Positions 48,656 to 60,429 of a stretch of 64,000 bases of DNA are shown here, piece after piece. Numbering within the stretch: position 1 is the first letter of the stretch; each line of letters starts with the position of its first letter. The position numbers and the translations under genes are program-made. The notes beneath the pieces were generated by a model. That model did not search any database and was not told where the DNA came from. It was given only the letters and a program-made list of their open reading frames with translations. Origin of the DNA: Larimichthys crocea (lineage: Eukaryota > Chordata > Actinopteri > Sciaenidae); NCBI RefSeq assembly GCF_000972845.2, contig NC_040027.1, positions 7,678,632 to 7,742,631 of the forward strand, written 5' to 3'.

Positions 48656-48928
48656 AGGTTTACATCAGCCCTCTCAGCCCGACTGAAGGTGGTTACAGCA
48701 GGATATTAACGAGCAAATGAAGCTCGAACAAATATGTGACAAGTACGTCTGAGCCGACAAACCAGCTACTTATCCGGGCCTCTCCAGACGGTCAGAAACC
48801 AGTCGACCAGTCATCCCAGTGAGCCAGTCAGTCTCATTGTGGCTGTGTGAACATTCCTCTCTGTGGCCTCCTTTGGCCTTTGCTCTCATTAACACAGAGG
48901 CTCTGACCAGGAGCTGGGGGCCCGGCAG
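48656..48928. other. intronic stretch, nothing recognised
   Basis: Short non-coding interval between the hAT-like element and the GGA repeat. Confidence 0.5.
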
Positions 48929-48972
48929 AGAGGAGGAGGAGGAGGAGAAGGAGGAGGAGAAGGAGGAGGAGG
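48929..48972. repeat. (GGA)n trinucleotide repeat
   Basis: GGA units with two GAA interruptions, polypurine on the plus strand. The Glu-rich and Ser-rich frames over it are spurious. Confidence 0.9.
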
Positions 48973-50291
48973 CCTCACACTGTTTCACCAACATTACTCA
49001 AAGTCTGGGTTCTCCTCACAGAGACTGAACATACATCACAGTGCGTTGTGTTCGGTGTATTCCTGCATGCAGACTGAGAGAACTATTTTCTTCTTGGTTA
49101 TTCAGCCCACCCGTCCCTGCTCATTAACAGTCTCTCATCTCTTTGTGAGTCATCGCTCTCTGTGGAGCGTAGGAGGACACCAGCCACTCTGCCTTCTCTC
49201 CACTCTCCACCTCCATATCTCTGCCTCCTTCTTTCTGTTTTCTGTCCTCGTTCTCCCATTTTTGTTTCTGTCTCTTTATCGCAGAAGAGGCTCAGCAGTT
49301 TAAAAATAGCGTCCTGGTTTGCTGTTATCTGTGATCCTGTTTTTATTCAGACAGAGCCTTAATGATCTAAATGTATCTGATAAAACATGTTTCCAGGAAT
49401 CAGCTCTGCGTCTGTGTCTCGTTCTGTCCCGGTCGATAATTCAGTTCAACGTTTCATGTTTTGAAAAACGTCCGTCACAAGCCAACGAGAGCAGTCCAAA
49501 AGATATTCACGTCACACTGATGCTGTGTTAATTATTTAATGCATCAAATCACAAATGCTCCATTTTGCCACAAGCATGTTTTTCAAATGGAGCTCCAACT
49601 TCTCCGTAAAGAAATCATTTCCCCAGTTTGTTTTTACCGGGCGAGACGTCAAGAATGATTTCTCATTTTGTGCCAGAAGATCTGCTCAAAGCCTGTCCAA
49701 CACCTTTGGGATGGACTGTAAGTCGGATCTGATCACCCAACGTCAGTGTTGGACCTCAGTGATTGTTTTGTGAACAAAATCCTGAACCTGTGAGGCAGCT
49801 GGACTCGAGATCATGTGAGGATTCATCTTTCCAGGCTTCAAGTCCAGACCACAGCGATGTTTTTGTTCTTCTCCTGGCTTCATGGCTCGTAGATCTGACC
49901 TGAAGTTCGTCTGTGATAGATGGTGATTGTCAGATGGTTCATCCAATCACCTGCCGGGTGTTTCTTGAAAGTGCCTGCCCTTTAACGACGGTTCTGTGTA
50001 AGAAACCATCTGCTGCAGGCAGAATAACAAATCTCTGCAGCAGGTTCAGCGTCTGATGGCTGATCTGAGAGCAGCAGAGCGGAGGCTGTGTGAGCAGCAG
50101 AAGATTAATGAACATGTTTTCTTCAGGTGACACGTTAAAGCGTCCACATACTTTTGTCACATTTGAGAGGACGCAGCCAGTGAATGCTGAAGAGCTGCGA
50201 TGTGTTGAATTAGTAATCATCCGAAGCCTCTGATCAGCGCACTCATGATTAATTCATCCATACACAATAATAAAACATGAACCACAGATTG

Positions 50292-50294
<3 letters not shown>
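48973..50294. other. intronic stretch upstream of the internal promoter
   Basis: No supported exon or recognised repeat. Small frames here overlap on both strands and show no domain. Confidence 0.5.

Positions 50295-50336
<42 letters not shown>
50295..50336. repeat. (TG)n microsatellite just upstream of the promoter
   Basis: Uninterrupted TG tract of 21 units that ends about 140 bp before an inverted CCAAT box. Confidence 0.95.
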
Positions 50337-50338
<2 letters not shown>

Positions 50339-50339
50339 C

Positions 50340-50760
50340 ACACCCTCTTGTTTTGATTAGAGCGAGCGAGGCTGTGGCGGTGGACACGGTGCAGAGGAGT
50401 GAGGGGAGGAGGAGGAGGCGGAGCGTTTGTCCTCCCTCCATTCATCGCAAACGAAGTCTCTGTCCTCTGCCGGCGCCTGATTGGCCGCCTCCGCAGAGAG
50501 AGAGGGAGAGAGAGCGAGGGAGAGCGTGTGATGAAAGGACGGGGGAGGAGTCGGAGCATGTGAGCATACTGACACATAAGAGAGAGCAAAGAAAGCAACA
50601 ACAGAAGAGACGGAGAGAGGCCACATCTGTGCTCCTCTGAGAGGGGAGGACAAACAGTATCTGCACTCGTCCTTCCTCCTTCGTTCCTCCTCTTGTGTCC
50701 TCACTCCCAGCTGTGCCGGATCTCCTCCTTCCTGCAGCCGTTTGGAACAACACCAAAGAT
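50340..50760 (+). promoter_or_regulatory. candidate internal promoter of the short mast3 isoform
   Basis: A GC- and purine-rich block with locally raised CG density (GAGCGAGCGAGGC, GGCGGAGCG, GCCGGCGCC). An inverted CCAAT box lies in CTGATTGGCCG at 50477-50487, followed by a GAGAGA-rich stretch at 50497-50530. No TATA box is evident. It precedes the first exon containing ATG 52037 by 1.3-1.7 kb, so a long leader or a spliced leader is implied. The transcription start is inferred, not seen. Confidence 0.5.
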
Positions 50761-52036
50761 TGCGAGATGCAGGAGAGGACGCAGAAGAGGACAGCGGAGA
50801 TGAGGAGATGACTAGCGTGTGTGACGGGCTTGCATGTGGTCTCGACAGTTGTGAGTGTGTGTGTGTGGGAGTCCCTGAGCTCCTGCCGGCTTCAACCAGA
50901 TGGAATCTGGCCCGGCCGGTTGGCATGGAGATGGATGCGAGGTGCCTCCTCGCTCAGTGGACCGCTGCTAGCAAACAAACAAGCTCTTGTTTTCTGTCCA
51001 CTCTCTGTCGCTGAGGCGGGTCCGGCAGCTTTAAGCGTGTGATTTTTGTTTTTCGGGATTCTCTTTCTGTGTTTTTTTTTCTCGTCCCGAACTGAAAAAG
51101 TGATCGAGAGAACGCAGAGCTTCTTTTCTAAACTCTGCCGACTCTGTCTGTCCTGACCGTCGCTCTTGGCGAAAGAAAAGTCGTGAGGGCCAGCACCCTG
51201 CGTGTGTTTCTGCACAGATTTTCGGGTTCTCGTCCGGGACAGCTCAGTTCTAATTAGGCCAGAGGGTAGCAAGCTGGTGCCTTTCCCATTTAATGTTTCG
51301 CCTCCCTCTCTCCCTTCTTCATCCACCCCCTGAGGCCCCATTGTCATCATTAATTTCTATTGCGAGTCGTCCATGAATAATGGAGGTAGCGGAGTCTTCT
51401 CTGGACTAGTGCCTTAAGGGTGTGAGGCAGACGGGAAGACGAACGGAGGGTTAGAAAACAGAGCCGAGCGCTGGAGTGCTCACTCAGAGGGGTGTGTCCA
51501 GCGGCGAACGGATGAATGGAAGAGCAGCCGACAGAGGCCGAGCTCAGGAACAACACGTGCTGTGACGACGAAGCAGAGGAGAGGGCCATCCTCAATTACA
51601 TCCAGACCGCACCTTCCTCAGCCGGGAGTAAACAAAAGAGATAACGGAAGGGAAACATCTTCTCTACGGCCTTTTTGAACATTTGTTGCGAGATGCCCAA
51701 GTGGAATATCCCTGAATCTTTGGGCTTCAAACGTTTGATTCTCTTTTAAAGTGAACTCACCTGCAGCATCAAAGAAGAAACAGGACTCGCAGACCTGGAA
51801 CATGAGCAGGGACTTGCTTTGAAAAGGAGGCCGTCTCTTAAATAAAGTATCGTACTTGGCAGCTCTACAGTCTCTGTTGGCATGATCATTGTTGACAGTT
51901 GATAGACAAAGAAAGGAGGAGCAGGAGACTGTGATGTAACTTCCTCCATGTGGACCGGCTTCGTAGAAAGTGCCTGAACTTTGTAGCTTTGTAAAATAAA
52001 AAAAGAAAACCAAAAGACACCTGAACTCACAGAATC
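50761..52036 (+). other. probable 5' leader of the short mast3 isoform
   Basis: Sequence between the candidate promoter and ATG 52037, with few simple repeats and several upstream ATGs. It may be one long leader, or a first non-coding exon plus an intron ending at the AACTCACAG before 52033; I cannot decide. The 189-codon antisense frame at 50357-50926 mirrors the G/A-rich promoter and is not a gene. Confidence 0.45.
51516..51644 (+). CDS. 42-codon upstream ORF in the mast3 leader
   Basis: ATG GAA GAG CAG opens a 42-codon frame ending TAA. The peptide begins MEEQPTEAELRNNTCCDDEA and ends SSAGSKQKR. Its composition is more protein-like than most short frames here: acidic start, Cys-Cys, basic tail and mostly G/C third positions. 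A second, shorter frame from ATG 51512 overlaps it out of frame. It ends about 390 bp upstream of the mast3 start at 52037. If translated it would probably reduce translation of the main frame, or it could yield a microprotein. Context at the ATG (T at -3, G at +4) is weak. I do not recognise the peptide. Confidence 0.3.
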   Translation: MEEQPTEAELRNNTCCDDEAEERAILNYIQTAPSSAGSKQKR

Positions 52037-52075
52037 ATGGACGACTCGAGTATTCTGAGGCGCAGAGGACTTCAG
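52037..52075 (+). CDS. mast3: mast3 alternative first coding exon (MDDSSILRRRGLQ)
   Basis: Thirteen codons, MDDSSILRRRGLQ, run straight into CAG|GTAAGA, a near-consensus donor in phase 0. The peptide agrees at 11 of 13 residues with the amino terminus I remember for human MAST3, which continues with KELSLPRRG from the next exon. This is the main reason to assign the locus to mast3. A TCATGG context gives G at +4. It replaces the amino-terminal extension made from the exons at 18309 and 19275, so this isoform should start just before the Ser/Arg-rich region preceding the kinase domain. In MAST kinases the following domains are DUF1908, kinase, AGC C-tail and PDZ, none of which lies in this window. 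Confidence 0.88.
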
Positions 52076-53422
52076 GTAAGACTCAGTTTGTTACTCAGGA
52101 TTCCTCTGTAGTTCACAGGGGTCAAAGGTCACGCACAGAATTTGACTGGGAGCGATCGATTGGGTGAAGGGTTAAAGGAAAGAATGCGAGCAGGAAAACT
52201 TGTTGGTACAATGACCTCCGTGCACACGTCGTGATTGTTTTTGATGGAGTCATTGTTGAAACACACACTCCTTCACCCGATCACGTTTCCAGCTGATAAA
52301 AGCATACCAGCACTCTCAACACACACTCACCATTACGACAGACATATCCAGTTTCTCTCTGGTGGCAATCGGTAAATGACGCCACAACCCAGTGAGCAAC
52401 AACAAGCCCTCGTATATCAAAACACACAAGATATGCCAAAAAAAAGCAAACAAATACTGAGACTAGCTTCTCAAATGTGAAGATTTGCTGTTTTTAACTG
52501 AATGTCTTTGGCTTTTAGACTGTTGGTAGGTTAAAACAAATGTTAGGGATATTTTTTAGGTATTATGTACAAGGAAGATTTTCAGTCATCCAGGTCAGAC
52601 TATCCATTGAAGGTTATTGTGGTTAACTGGACGTTTCTTGAAGATGTTTCTGTTTTCGTTTTTTTAATCCTGCACTTCAGATGTTGTTGCTATCCCACTT
52701 TAGTGACTTTGTGGTTTCAGGGCTGTACATGAGGAGGTTCCCAGAAATGTTGAGTCAGCAAACATTAGACAATCCTCCTTCCCCCCCAATCCGTCTGTGA
52801 GGGAGCGAGGGGAGGGTACCGTACGTTGGAGTCAGATTCAGCATCCAGCCTCAGATAACCTCCTTCCCATCAGCCCCCCCCACCACCTCCCTCCCTCACT
52901 CTGAAGCCGCCAGGAGAAATCAGGATATAAGGATGTGACAGGACGCTGACACACTGTGTTCTACATCCAGTATTTACAGTGTTTAAATAGCTTTGTGTGG
53001 AGACGAAGTAGGCCTCGAATGAGGACACCAGGCAGAGAGAGATGACCTGGATTTGCTGAGACTCCAGGACTTCATTGCACCTGTTCTATCTCAGGCTTTA
53101 AAGGTCCAGTGCATCAGATATTTACAGGACACGACAGAACTATGTTTCCATGAGTGTTTAAGAGGAATAGTTGCTTTGGTTACCTTATAACAAGACTTTC
53201 ACATCTACAGATATTTCTTTCTTTCATAGCCCTGAATGGACAAATGGCTCTCGATAAGGCCTTTTGTATTTTTAGTGCATTTCACAACCACTGTAATTTC
53301 TCCTTGATGCAATCAGCAACTACACCAACAGTGATAGTACCTTGTAATGTACACAAAATATAACAAACTCCCTCATCTGGTTTTTGATACCTTTTATTAT
53401 AGTATCGTTATGATTGAAAATA
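52076..53422. other. intron after the short-isoform first exon
   Basis: Begins GTAAGACTCAG. C-rich short runs occur near 52780-52900 and are otherwise unremarkable. No exon. Confidence 0.5.
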
Positions 53423-53448
53423 TAATTACATATCATCTGCATAGAAAT
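53423..53448 (-). repeat. 26-bp match to the repeat at 63285, inverted
   Basis: TAATTACATATCATCTGCAT plus AGAAAT here is the exact reverse complement of 63285-63310. It shows that a member of the same dispersed repeat lies here; its boundaries could not be traced. Confidence 0.7.
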
Positions 53449-54582
53449 GAAGATGACTTTTAAATGTTACGTGATAAAGGAAGGAACACCTCAAAAAACA
53501 TGAAGGTGGTCACCAAATGTTTTTGTGTTTCATCTCACTCTTATTTTGTGTTTTAGTTACAGTCCAGTTTGCTGCAGTAAAAAGCTGCCATACATCTTCA
53601 TAGTCAACAAAAGTGTTTGACATTCTCGAGTTTGGAGAAATACGAGCAGACGAGTGCAGCACAGGTGTTCTGGAGAAGAGGAATCTCGGCTATTAAGAGC
53701 AGCCTGTTGTTATGCAGTGTCTTTTTGTAGGATCTCTGTTTACGCTCACAAAAACTGAGAATGATCAAAAGACTGAAGCTTCATTGTGAAACTACAAGCA
53801 CACATTAAATCCCTAACTGTCACACTGTGGAGAAGAAATGGGAAGCCATCAGATGATTCCTTTTATGTGAAAACTTTGCCAAGCAGACGAGGCGCTGATT
53901 GACAACTGAATATTTGTTTGTCTCCACGCAGCACTTCTGTCTGGGCTCGGTGTGTTTGTGTTTGTTGGGGAGGGCTATCCCCTGGCATGTTTTGTTTCTG
54001 TAAATCCCTTTTAGTGGCCGGATGCCCACAGTTGGCAACAAATAGAGTCGGGTGGACGGATTAAAAACATGACCGACAGTCTGAAACCTCAACCCCTAGA
54101 GGCTGCAGCGTCGAATTGAATAAACTCCACACTCGTGATTTAGATTTTCTTGGAACATCACCAGTCATGGAGCTAAAGTGTAAACGTTTATCCCGAAGGT
54201 GGTGTTCTAGGAAACGTATCAGGCTCATTGAAAGGAAAGGTTTTATCCTCTGGGGAGCAGGAATGTCATTGGATATTCCATGGCCTTTTTAGATTGTTAT
54301 ATTTCTGGTTTTGAGGTGGAAATTATGTCCCAAAGGTCAGACAGTCAACTAAATCATCCTCTGGAGTCCATAAATGTCTGGAACAGCTTTCATGCTGATT
54401 AGGCCGTTTTATTTTCACGATAAACGATCGAGTGTTGGTAAGTAGAAAGGTCAGGGGACGTTCATGCAATCAAGCCACTGGTTGTTGAGATTCTTGCTAG
54501 AACAGTTGCACAGTTAATCGTTGATTATCGTTCTCCAACGTGATGTTTTGAAGCTTGTCTACATCTCATAAAGGCCTGCAAG
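53449..54582. other. intronic stretch, nothing recognised
   Basis: No exon or known repeat beyond the short match just upstream. Confidence 0.5.
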
Positions 54583-54775
54583 CAACGACTAGTTTCATTA
54601 GCTCATTAGACAGTCATCTGTTAATCAATCATTTGTTTAAATGTCAAACAAGAATGCCACATACACAAACTGAGACCGGCAGATGTTTGACATTATACCT
54701 TTTATTAATCGACAGAGAACAAGTTATTATTTGGTGAGTTGATACTTAAAATCATTAGTTGCCAACTCCAGGTGA
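54583..54775. mobile_element. hAT-like MITE, short diverged copy
   Basis: It begins CTGCAAGCAACGACTAGTTT, followed by 'TTAATCAATCATTTGTTTAA', and ends AAATCATTAGTTGCCAACTC. The order matches the MITE family at 33967-34265 but with the middle deleted. No target duplication is seen. Confidence 0.5.
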
Positions 54776-56717
54776 GAAGTCTTACCTCGGACAGATGGAC
54801 CAGTCATCATCCTCATCCTTTAGTGGAACATAAAGACCAGCATGGCTCTTCAACACGATCAGTGTCTGTTCTTTGTGTGAAGCCCTGTCAGGTCAGTTAG
54901 CATATAGTCTGAGGTCAGAGGTCACCACTCCATCAGGACTCCATCGGGCTGCTCTGATGGACTGAGGAAGATGGAGGAGACCAAACGGGGGCATTAAGAG
55001 CCCACCACTTGACCTCTGCTGGGAGGGACGGTAAAGAGAAAATGTGGTTAGGGTCAAAGGTCAAACAGATAGTGACCATGCTTAGCGTCTAGATCCTGAA
55101 GCTGCTTATTGCTTTCTATTTGCAGATCTCTGTTTCTAAAACAGGATGTGGGGGTGAAGAGTGAAATATGTTGGGGCAAATAAATGAACCACAGAGGACA
55201 AAACAATGAAACGGCTCTGTCCAAGACGAGGCTCATTAGTACGGCGGGCTGAAGTGTCTGTACCGATGAGTGCTGCCTGCGTTTACAATGCCTCTAAGGA
55301 CCGTGGTCGTGTTTGATGGTTTAACTACAGAGTGAAGACGAGTCTTTTTACTGTGATGCTGCCAATGAACGTCTGTCCACAACAAACCAGAGAAACACAT
55401 GCCCGGGTAATCTACTCATACCCTATACTAATTTTAAAAACAACAAAGGTACAGTGGTAGTGAGATGACATCATCTCTTGTTTTATCTGCATTGCTCTCA
55501 AACTTGCATTAAATTGCGGCGCACATCGTTGGAGTGTCGCCCACATCCGCTAATGCCACCCAACTAACCTGCTTCCAGATAAATAAAACGCTCGCTTTTG
55601 CTTCGCCTTCTAAACTTTACCTGTCTTTACCTGCCACCATTTTCTCTCGACAGCCCAATGAGTACTGCACATGTGCGACTCTCATCAGCAGAGGAGCTAC
55701 TTACATCTTCAGCTCTGTATGTTTAATTCTTTGCTAGATTTACTTGCCTGATGACAAACTGAAATGTAACATATGAATACTCAAACCTTTTACCTGTAAA
55801 GACTTGTAACTATGATGTTCCTGTGAGTAAGCCTTGACTAAAGCTATTTCATACTGGCACTGAAACCAGCAGTGTAACACATAGAAATCCAGATGCATCC
55901 CAACAATTGGACGACTTTATTTGTCTCAGCTCGGATCACAAAGCCATTTTATGATTGCATGTTGTCATGCCAGAGCCGGACGCCTGTGTTCTGGCCCGCT
56001 TGCTGTTATGTTATGAGTGCCAAGGTATAGTAACACCTCCGTTTCTCTCCTGCACTCCAACCAGTCGGCAACACTCCAGAGCCTCCCCCGATATATTAAA
56101 AAATATAGCCTTTAATGGTGAGGATTGTAAAATACGTCCCTCAGCCTGTGCGTGAGTGCTGTGCACGTCTGTGTGTGTGATCATGTGTCCCGCTGCAGTG
56201 TGAGAAGCTGGATTAGTGCTGCCATTCACAGCTCCAAACAGCAGCAGGCGTTTTCCCCTTCCAGAAACAAAAGCCTTTCTGTTCCTGACTGCGTATTAAA
56301 TCCAGAATCTTTATCGAGGCTCTGTGCTGACATCAGCCCTGTCTGGATACCAACACGGATGCCGTCGACTCGTATCAGGTGGCATCTGCTTCCATCCTAA
56401 ATTGCTGTCACATGGATTTAGAGACGATTCTTCACTGGCGTACTCTGTGCTCCGTGTCTGCTCGCTCAGATTTCATGGAAATGAAATACAAGCAGGTTTC
56501 CTGATCTGAGTATTCCTCAGGGACTATTTCTTCTGCTTAATACAAAAAAAAGTGTATTCTGTGGTTTATCCAGAACATGGATGCTGTTTCTGAAAAGAAA
56601 TTCTCCTGTGAGCATCACAGATGAATCCCACCCCCACAGACAGAAATCTCAGACAGATATCTGAAATAAAAACAAGACTGTGTGTGTGACTAGACACCAA
56701 AATATATCAGCTAAATT
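54776..56717. other. intronic stretch, nothing recognised
   Basis: Low simple-repeat content, no supported exon. Could hold conserved non-coding DNA, but this cannot be tested here. Confidence 0.45.
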
Positions 56718-56931
56718 CTTTTCATTAGCGCTTAACCTGTAGATAATTTTCTTGATTAATCGATTAGTCTTTGGTCCTGGTCATGGAGAACTAAACCAGA
56801 CAATATTCACCTTTGAGAAACTTCAATCTGAGAATTTGTGACTCAGAGTGACTCTAAACTTTCACCAAAATAGTTGCAGATTAATTAAATGGTCGACTGC
56901 TGATTAAGCGACTAATCACTGCAGCTCCAAA
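56718..56931. mobile_element. hAT-like MITE, right half
   Basis: Contains 'TTCTTGATTAATCGATTAGT', 'ACAATATTCACCTTTGAGAA', 'CCAAAATAGTTGCAGATTAA' and the end 'CGACTAATCACTGCAGCTCC', all in the order of the same MITE family. The left TAGGGCTGCAAC end is absent. Confidence 0.65.
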
Positions 56932-57600
56932 ACTTTTATGAATTATTCAGAACTGAGGAGTTGCTCCACATAAAGCTGCTGTAAAACTACAGTGAAGTAA
57001 TTAAAGACTGAGTAGGAGTCTTTTCTGTCTTTATTGCTCGTTAATCAACCGGCGATGCAGAACGCAGTGAAAGCTTCTGGATGGTAAACACTGGAAGGAC
57101 GGCACAGACAGATGCTGAGAAACCCACCAGTGAACAAACTCATATCTGTGTCTGCTTCGTCTTTAATGATTTGAATCTACACTGATTTAAAAACTGATCT
57201 GTAGCTGCCATACTCAGTCATATACAATGGCAGAACGCTTGCGATGGTTGCCCAGTTTGGGCTGCACGTCTGTACAGATTCTGACTTTGTGAACTGAATA
57301 TGTTGCAGTTTTTGAGTTTGGTTGAACAAAACAAGAAGTAGAGTTGTATTCCCTTGTGAGTTCCTGCTTGAAGGTTGACTCTATAGATATAAATCTGTAT
57401 TCTATCTTTTGGTTTTGGGCTGCTAAACAACCAATTTAGCAGCAGTGTATTGTAGATTGCCTGGTAGCCCTAAAGACCAATGTGGCAGTCTATGTACAAT
57501 ATAGGAGTTTAATGTAAGGTATAAATCATAAGGTGACACAGCAGACTACCTACAGTGGTGTTTAATATGTTCAACCTTCACATGATATTTGTTCTTTGGA
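56932..57600. other. intronic stretch, nothing recognised
   Basis: AT-rich non-coding interval. Confidence 0.5.
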
Positions 57601-58270
57601 GCGCTCAGCTTTCCTCTCCTCGCTCTGCTCATTATCTTCATTAATTTCCTCTCAGACTCTTGTTTCTTTTTATTGATCTCATTGACTCTCGTCCTTTTTC
57701 TTGCCCTCTTTTAATCATACACTGTATTGGCTATAAGTTATAATGGTGCCCCTTGGAGGCAGCGGGCTCTCAGGATGATGGAGAGATTCTGCTCCTTCCC
57801 TCCTCCGCCTCTTCCTTCCTCTCCTCCTCCCCCTCCGGCCACAGTTGACCGAGCATGCCGCTATACCTCCCTCGCTCTCAGCCTTGTGAAATATTGATAA
57901 CCCTGAGGTACCCAGCCTGAGAGAGATAGGGAAAAAGAAATTTAACTTTTCCTTCTATGGCTTTAACCCCTGAACGCCCCTTCACCGTACAGGGCTCGCA
58001 AAAGCTCAGCAGCTCTGAGTAATCTTGTATTTTGGCAGGGAAACAGTGTCAAAGCAAAACAGGGTGAGAAATCCATGATAGGTGAGTGTGTGTTAAAAAA
58101 ACTTGGATGAGGCGAATGGACGGCAAAATCCAGCCAATTAAAAGCAAACGAGCAAATCTCCTTTATGGATTAGGAGTTATTAAAAGTGTCGGGTTCAGCG
58201 GGAATGGACCTCAGTCCTGTCGGAGCTCCTCTGGGAGTGTTTGATTGTGTGTGTGTGTGTTGTGTTTGCG
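57601..58270 (+). promoter_or_regulatory. candidate promoter and leader of the third mast3 first exon
   Basis: Located directly upstream of ATG 58271, with no acceptor in front of that ATG, which implies transcription starts here. The region has a C/T-rich run at 57795-57842, a GATAGG-type stretch and few repeats. No TATA box or CpG island is evident. ATG 58204, in strong context (G at -3, G at +4), opens a 31-codon frame that overlaps the exon's start out of frame and stops at 58299; if the leader includes it, translation from 58271 would be dampened. Confidence 0.35.
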
Positions 58271-58414
58271 ATGGCGTGTCTGCCGGTGATCCAGACTAAT
58301 GAAGAGGCGGGAAGGCAGAGGAGGTCTCTGGGCTGCAGACGGGCGGTCAGCTGGGTCGGGTTAAGGTTGAATATTATCAAGGAGACCAATGAGACGGCCT
58401 CAGAGCTCAGCCAG
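58271..58414 (+). CDS. mast3: candidate third first exon of mast3 (48 codons)
   Basis: The frame from ATG 58271 (GCGATGG, strong context) encodes 48 residues beginning MACLPVIQTNEEAGRQRRSL, with NIIKETNETASELSQ at the end. It runs into CAG|GTAAGA in phase 0, the same phase as the other two mast3 5' ends. Codons are rich in G/C at the third position, unlike the surrounding intron. The RQRRSL stretch has the basic-residue-then-Ser pattern of a basophilic kinase site (inference). No acceptor precedes the ATG, so it is a first exon if real. I do not recognise the peptide, so membership in mast3 rests on position, strand, phase and splice site. It could instead start another transcript. Confidence 0.55.
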
Positions 58415-59599
58415 GTAAGACTCAGGACATCAGAGCTGTTTGCATTGTTTTCCACCGCTTGAGCTTCCACTGGTGCTCGTTTAATGACGCCATCTTGTTG
58501 CACCCTCTTTTTCTGGTTTTCTGACTAGAGAATTGGCGCCGCCTTCTTCTTATCGCGTGAACCAACTCGCATTTCTCCTGCTGTTACAGGAGGTCAAATC
58601 TGAAGGGCAGGTTTGCTGGATTAGCATTGCTCCAGTTGTTTACTCACAGAGCTGAATTCCACCCACGAGAAAAGTCTGGCCTCGTAAAGTTTCACAGAAA
58701 CATCTTGTTCCCTCCAGTTGTTGATTTTCCCTCTCTGGAGCTTTTATCCTCCTCGTGGTGAATCGATATCCTGCTCCCGTTAAGCGGTGCAATAACTTGT
58801 GACCCGGTCCACTGTTCTGCTGAAATCACTGCAGCAGCTGCTGCCCAGAACATCAGCTACTACGGCTGCTCAGCACAATGCAGAGAGCTAATAATGGACT
58901 GCGTGTGCTCGAAGAAAAATGGACGTAATTTCTGCCGGCTTCCTGTTAGTCTATCAATAAACCAGACATATAGAGGAAGGCGAGAGCGTGACTGAGTATT
59001 TAATGCTGTCAGCTGTAAAGATCCCTCTGTAGCAGTGATTGATTGTCAGTGACGGAGCTACATTTCCCCATATTGAAATAACCTTGTCTCATAAAGTTGA
59101 GTTACCCGGAATATTTGCACTGATTTGTCTTCATTGAACGAAATAAAGAAAGCTCGTCGAAGAATAACATCGATTACAGGAGAAAATACAGAGAATGGTA
59201 GAAGCAGAACATTTTATGGCTCCAAGCTGAGTCTTAATAACCGGTATCTGCCTACAGAGTCTGAGACGATACTTATATTCACTGGAATGTTGATTAAACA
59301 CGAATCCTGGTGATGTTTGGCTGAGTACTTTAACCAGACGCACTCAGGAGATCTCTAAATATATGAATGACCTGAATTCCTGAAAAAAATAGACTCAAGG
59401 TCAACTCGGTTGTTGTTCTGGAGCTTTCAGTTATACGTCATGATCTTTATTCAGGTTGAGAATGAACTCTGGAACTCAACCTTTAAGCCAACCTGGGCAA
59501 GAAGTGCTGTATCTGCTGAAGAAGATCATGGGATGTGATAGAAAGCTCCAGAACATTTACTGAACGAACCTTTGAGGTGACATTTCAGTATCCAGTATC
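58415..59599. other. intron, nothing recognised
   Basis: Begins GTAAGACTCAG, the same 11 nt as the intron at 52076. No exon or known repeat. Confidence 0.5.
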
Positions 59600-59815
59600 C
59601 AGACAATTATTGATATTCCATGGATTGTTCTTTATCGAACAAAAATGACAAATAATTGGTGGTTGCAGCCTTTTAGATGTTTGAATTTAAATCTATAAAT
59701 TTGATATCTTTGGTTTGGACAGAACAAGCTGCAGAACGCACAACAGCCGTTTTTAGCATCATAAAACATTAACTGACACCAATAATTGATGACAGAAATC
59801 CGTCAGTTGCAGCCT
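59600..59815. mobile_element. possible hAT-like MITE remnant
   Basis: 'GACAATTATTGATATTCC', 'AATTGGTGGTTGCAGCC', and 'CCAATAATTGATGACAGAAATC' with 'CAGTTGCAGCC' near the end weakly resemble the MITE family with AT-rich ends and GTTGCAGC. Low confidence because no long block matches. Confidence 0.3.
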
Positions 59816-60429
59816 GGGTTTGAGTCTCACAGTGTGATTGGATTTGCTCAGCAGGTGGCTTGAACCCAAGTTCAAAAAGCTTCACACTACATTTTAATTA
59901 CAATGTATTATATGCCGTATTGTCGTCCTCGCAGCTTCTTTTTCGGTTGAACCTTCCCTGCATGGTTCCACGTCCAACCCCCCTTTTTCCTTTTACCCGC
60001 CTCCCCTTCATCTTCCTTTTATCTGCCGTCCTGCGGGCAGACATCTCTCAACGTGATAAAAGCTAAAGCCCAGAGGGTGGCATGCCTGCTGCCATCCTGG
60101 TGTTGAAGTGTAAGGGGGAGGTGGAGGGGAGTGTGTGAGGGATGTACAGCACTGTTTGACTTATTGTAATCACCCACAATAACCTCACCGCTGAATAAAG
60201 AGGAGCAGACAGCACAGTTCTTTGTTTGCTTCCCTTTTCCATTAAACTCAGACACTCCAGAGGCTCGTCGAGTCGGAGGGATTTTATTCATGACGTTTGA
60301 ACATTTTCAGTTCTGCTGCCAGTATAATACCTGAGCTTCAATCCAGATACCAAAATGATCCGACATTTCCGACAGCAGATGAAGAGCCTCTTCAGGACGG
60401 AAATGTTCTGAGATTATAATGGGAACAGA
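59816..60429. other. intronic stretch, nothing recognised
   Basis: Non-coding with a short C/T-rich patch near 59975-60020. Confidence 0.5.

Noticed and set aside
50357..50926. 189-codon minus-strand frame
   Set aside because: It is antisense to the G/A-rich promoter region, is Ser/Pro/Arg-rich from base composition and has no domain.
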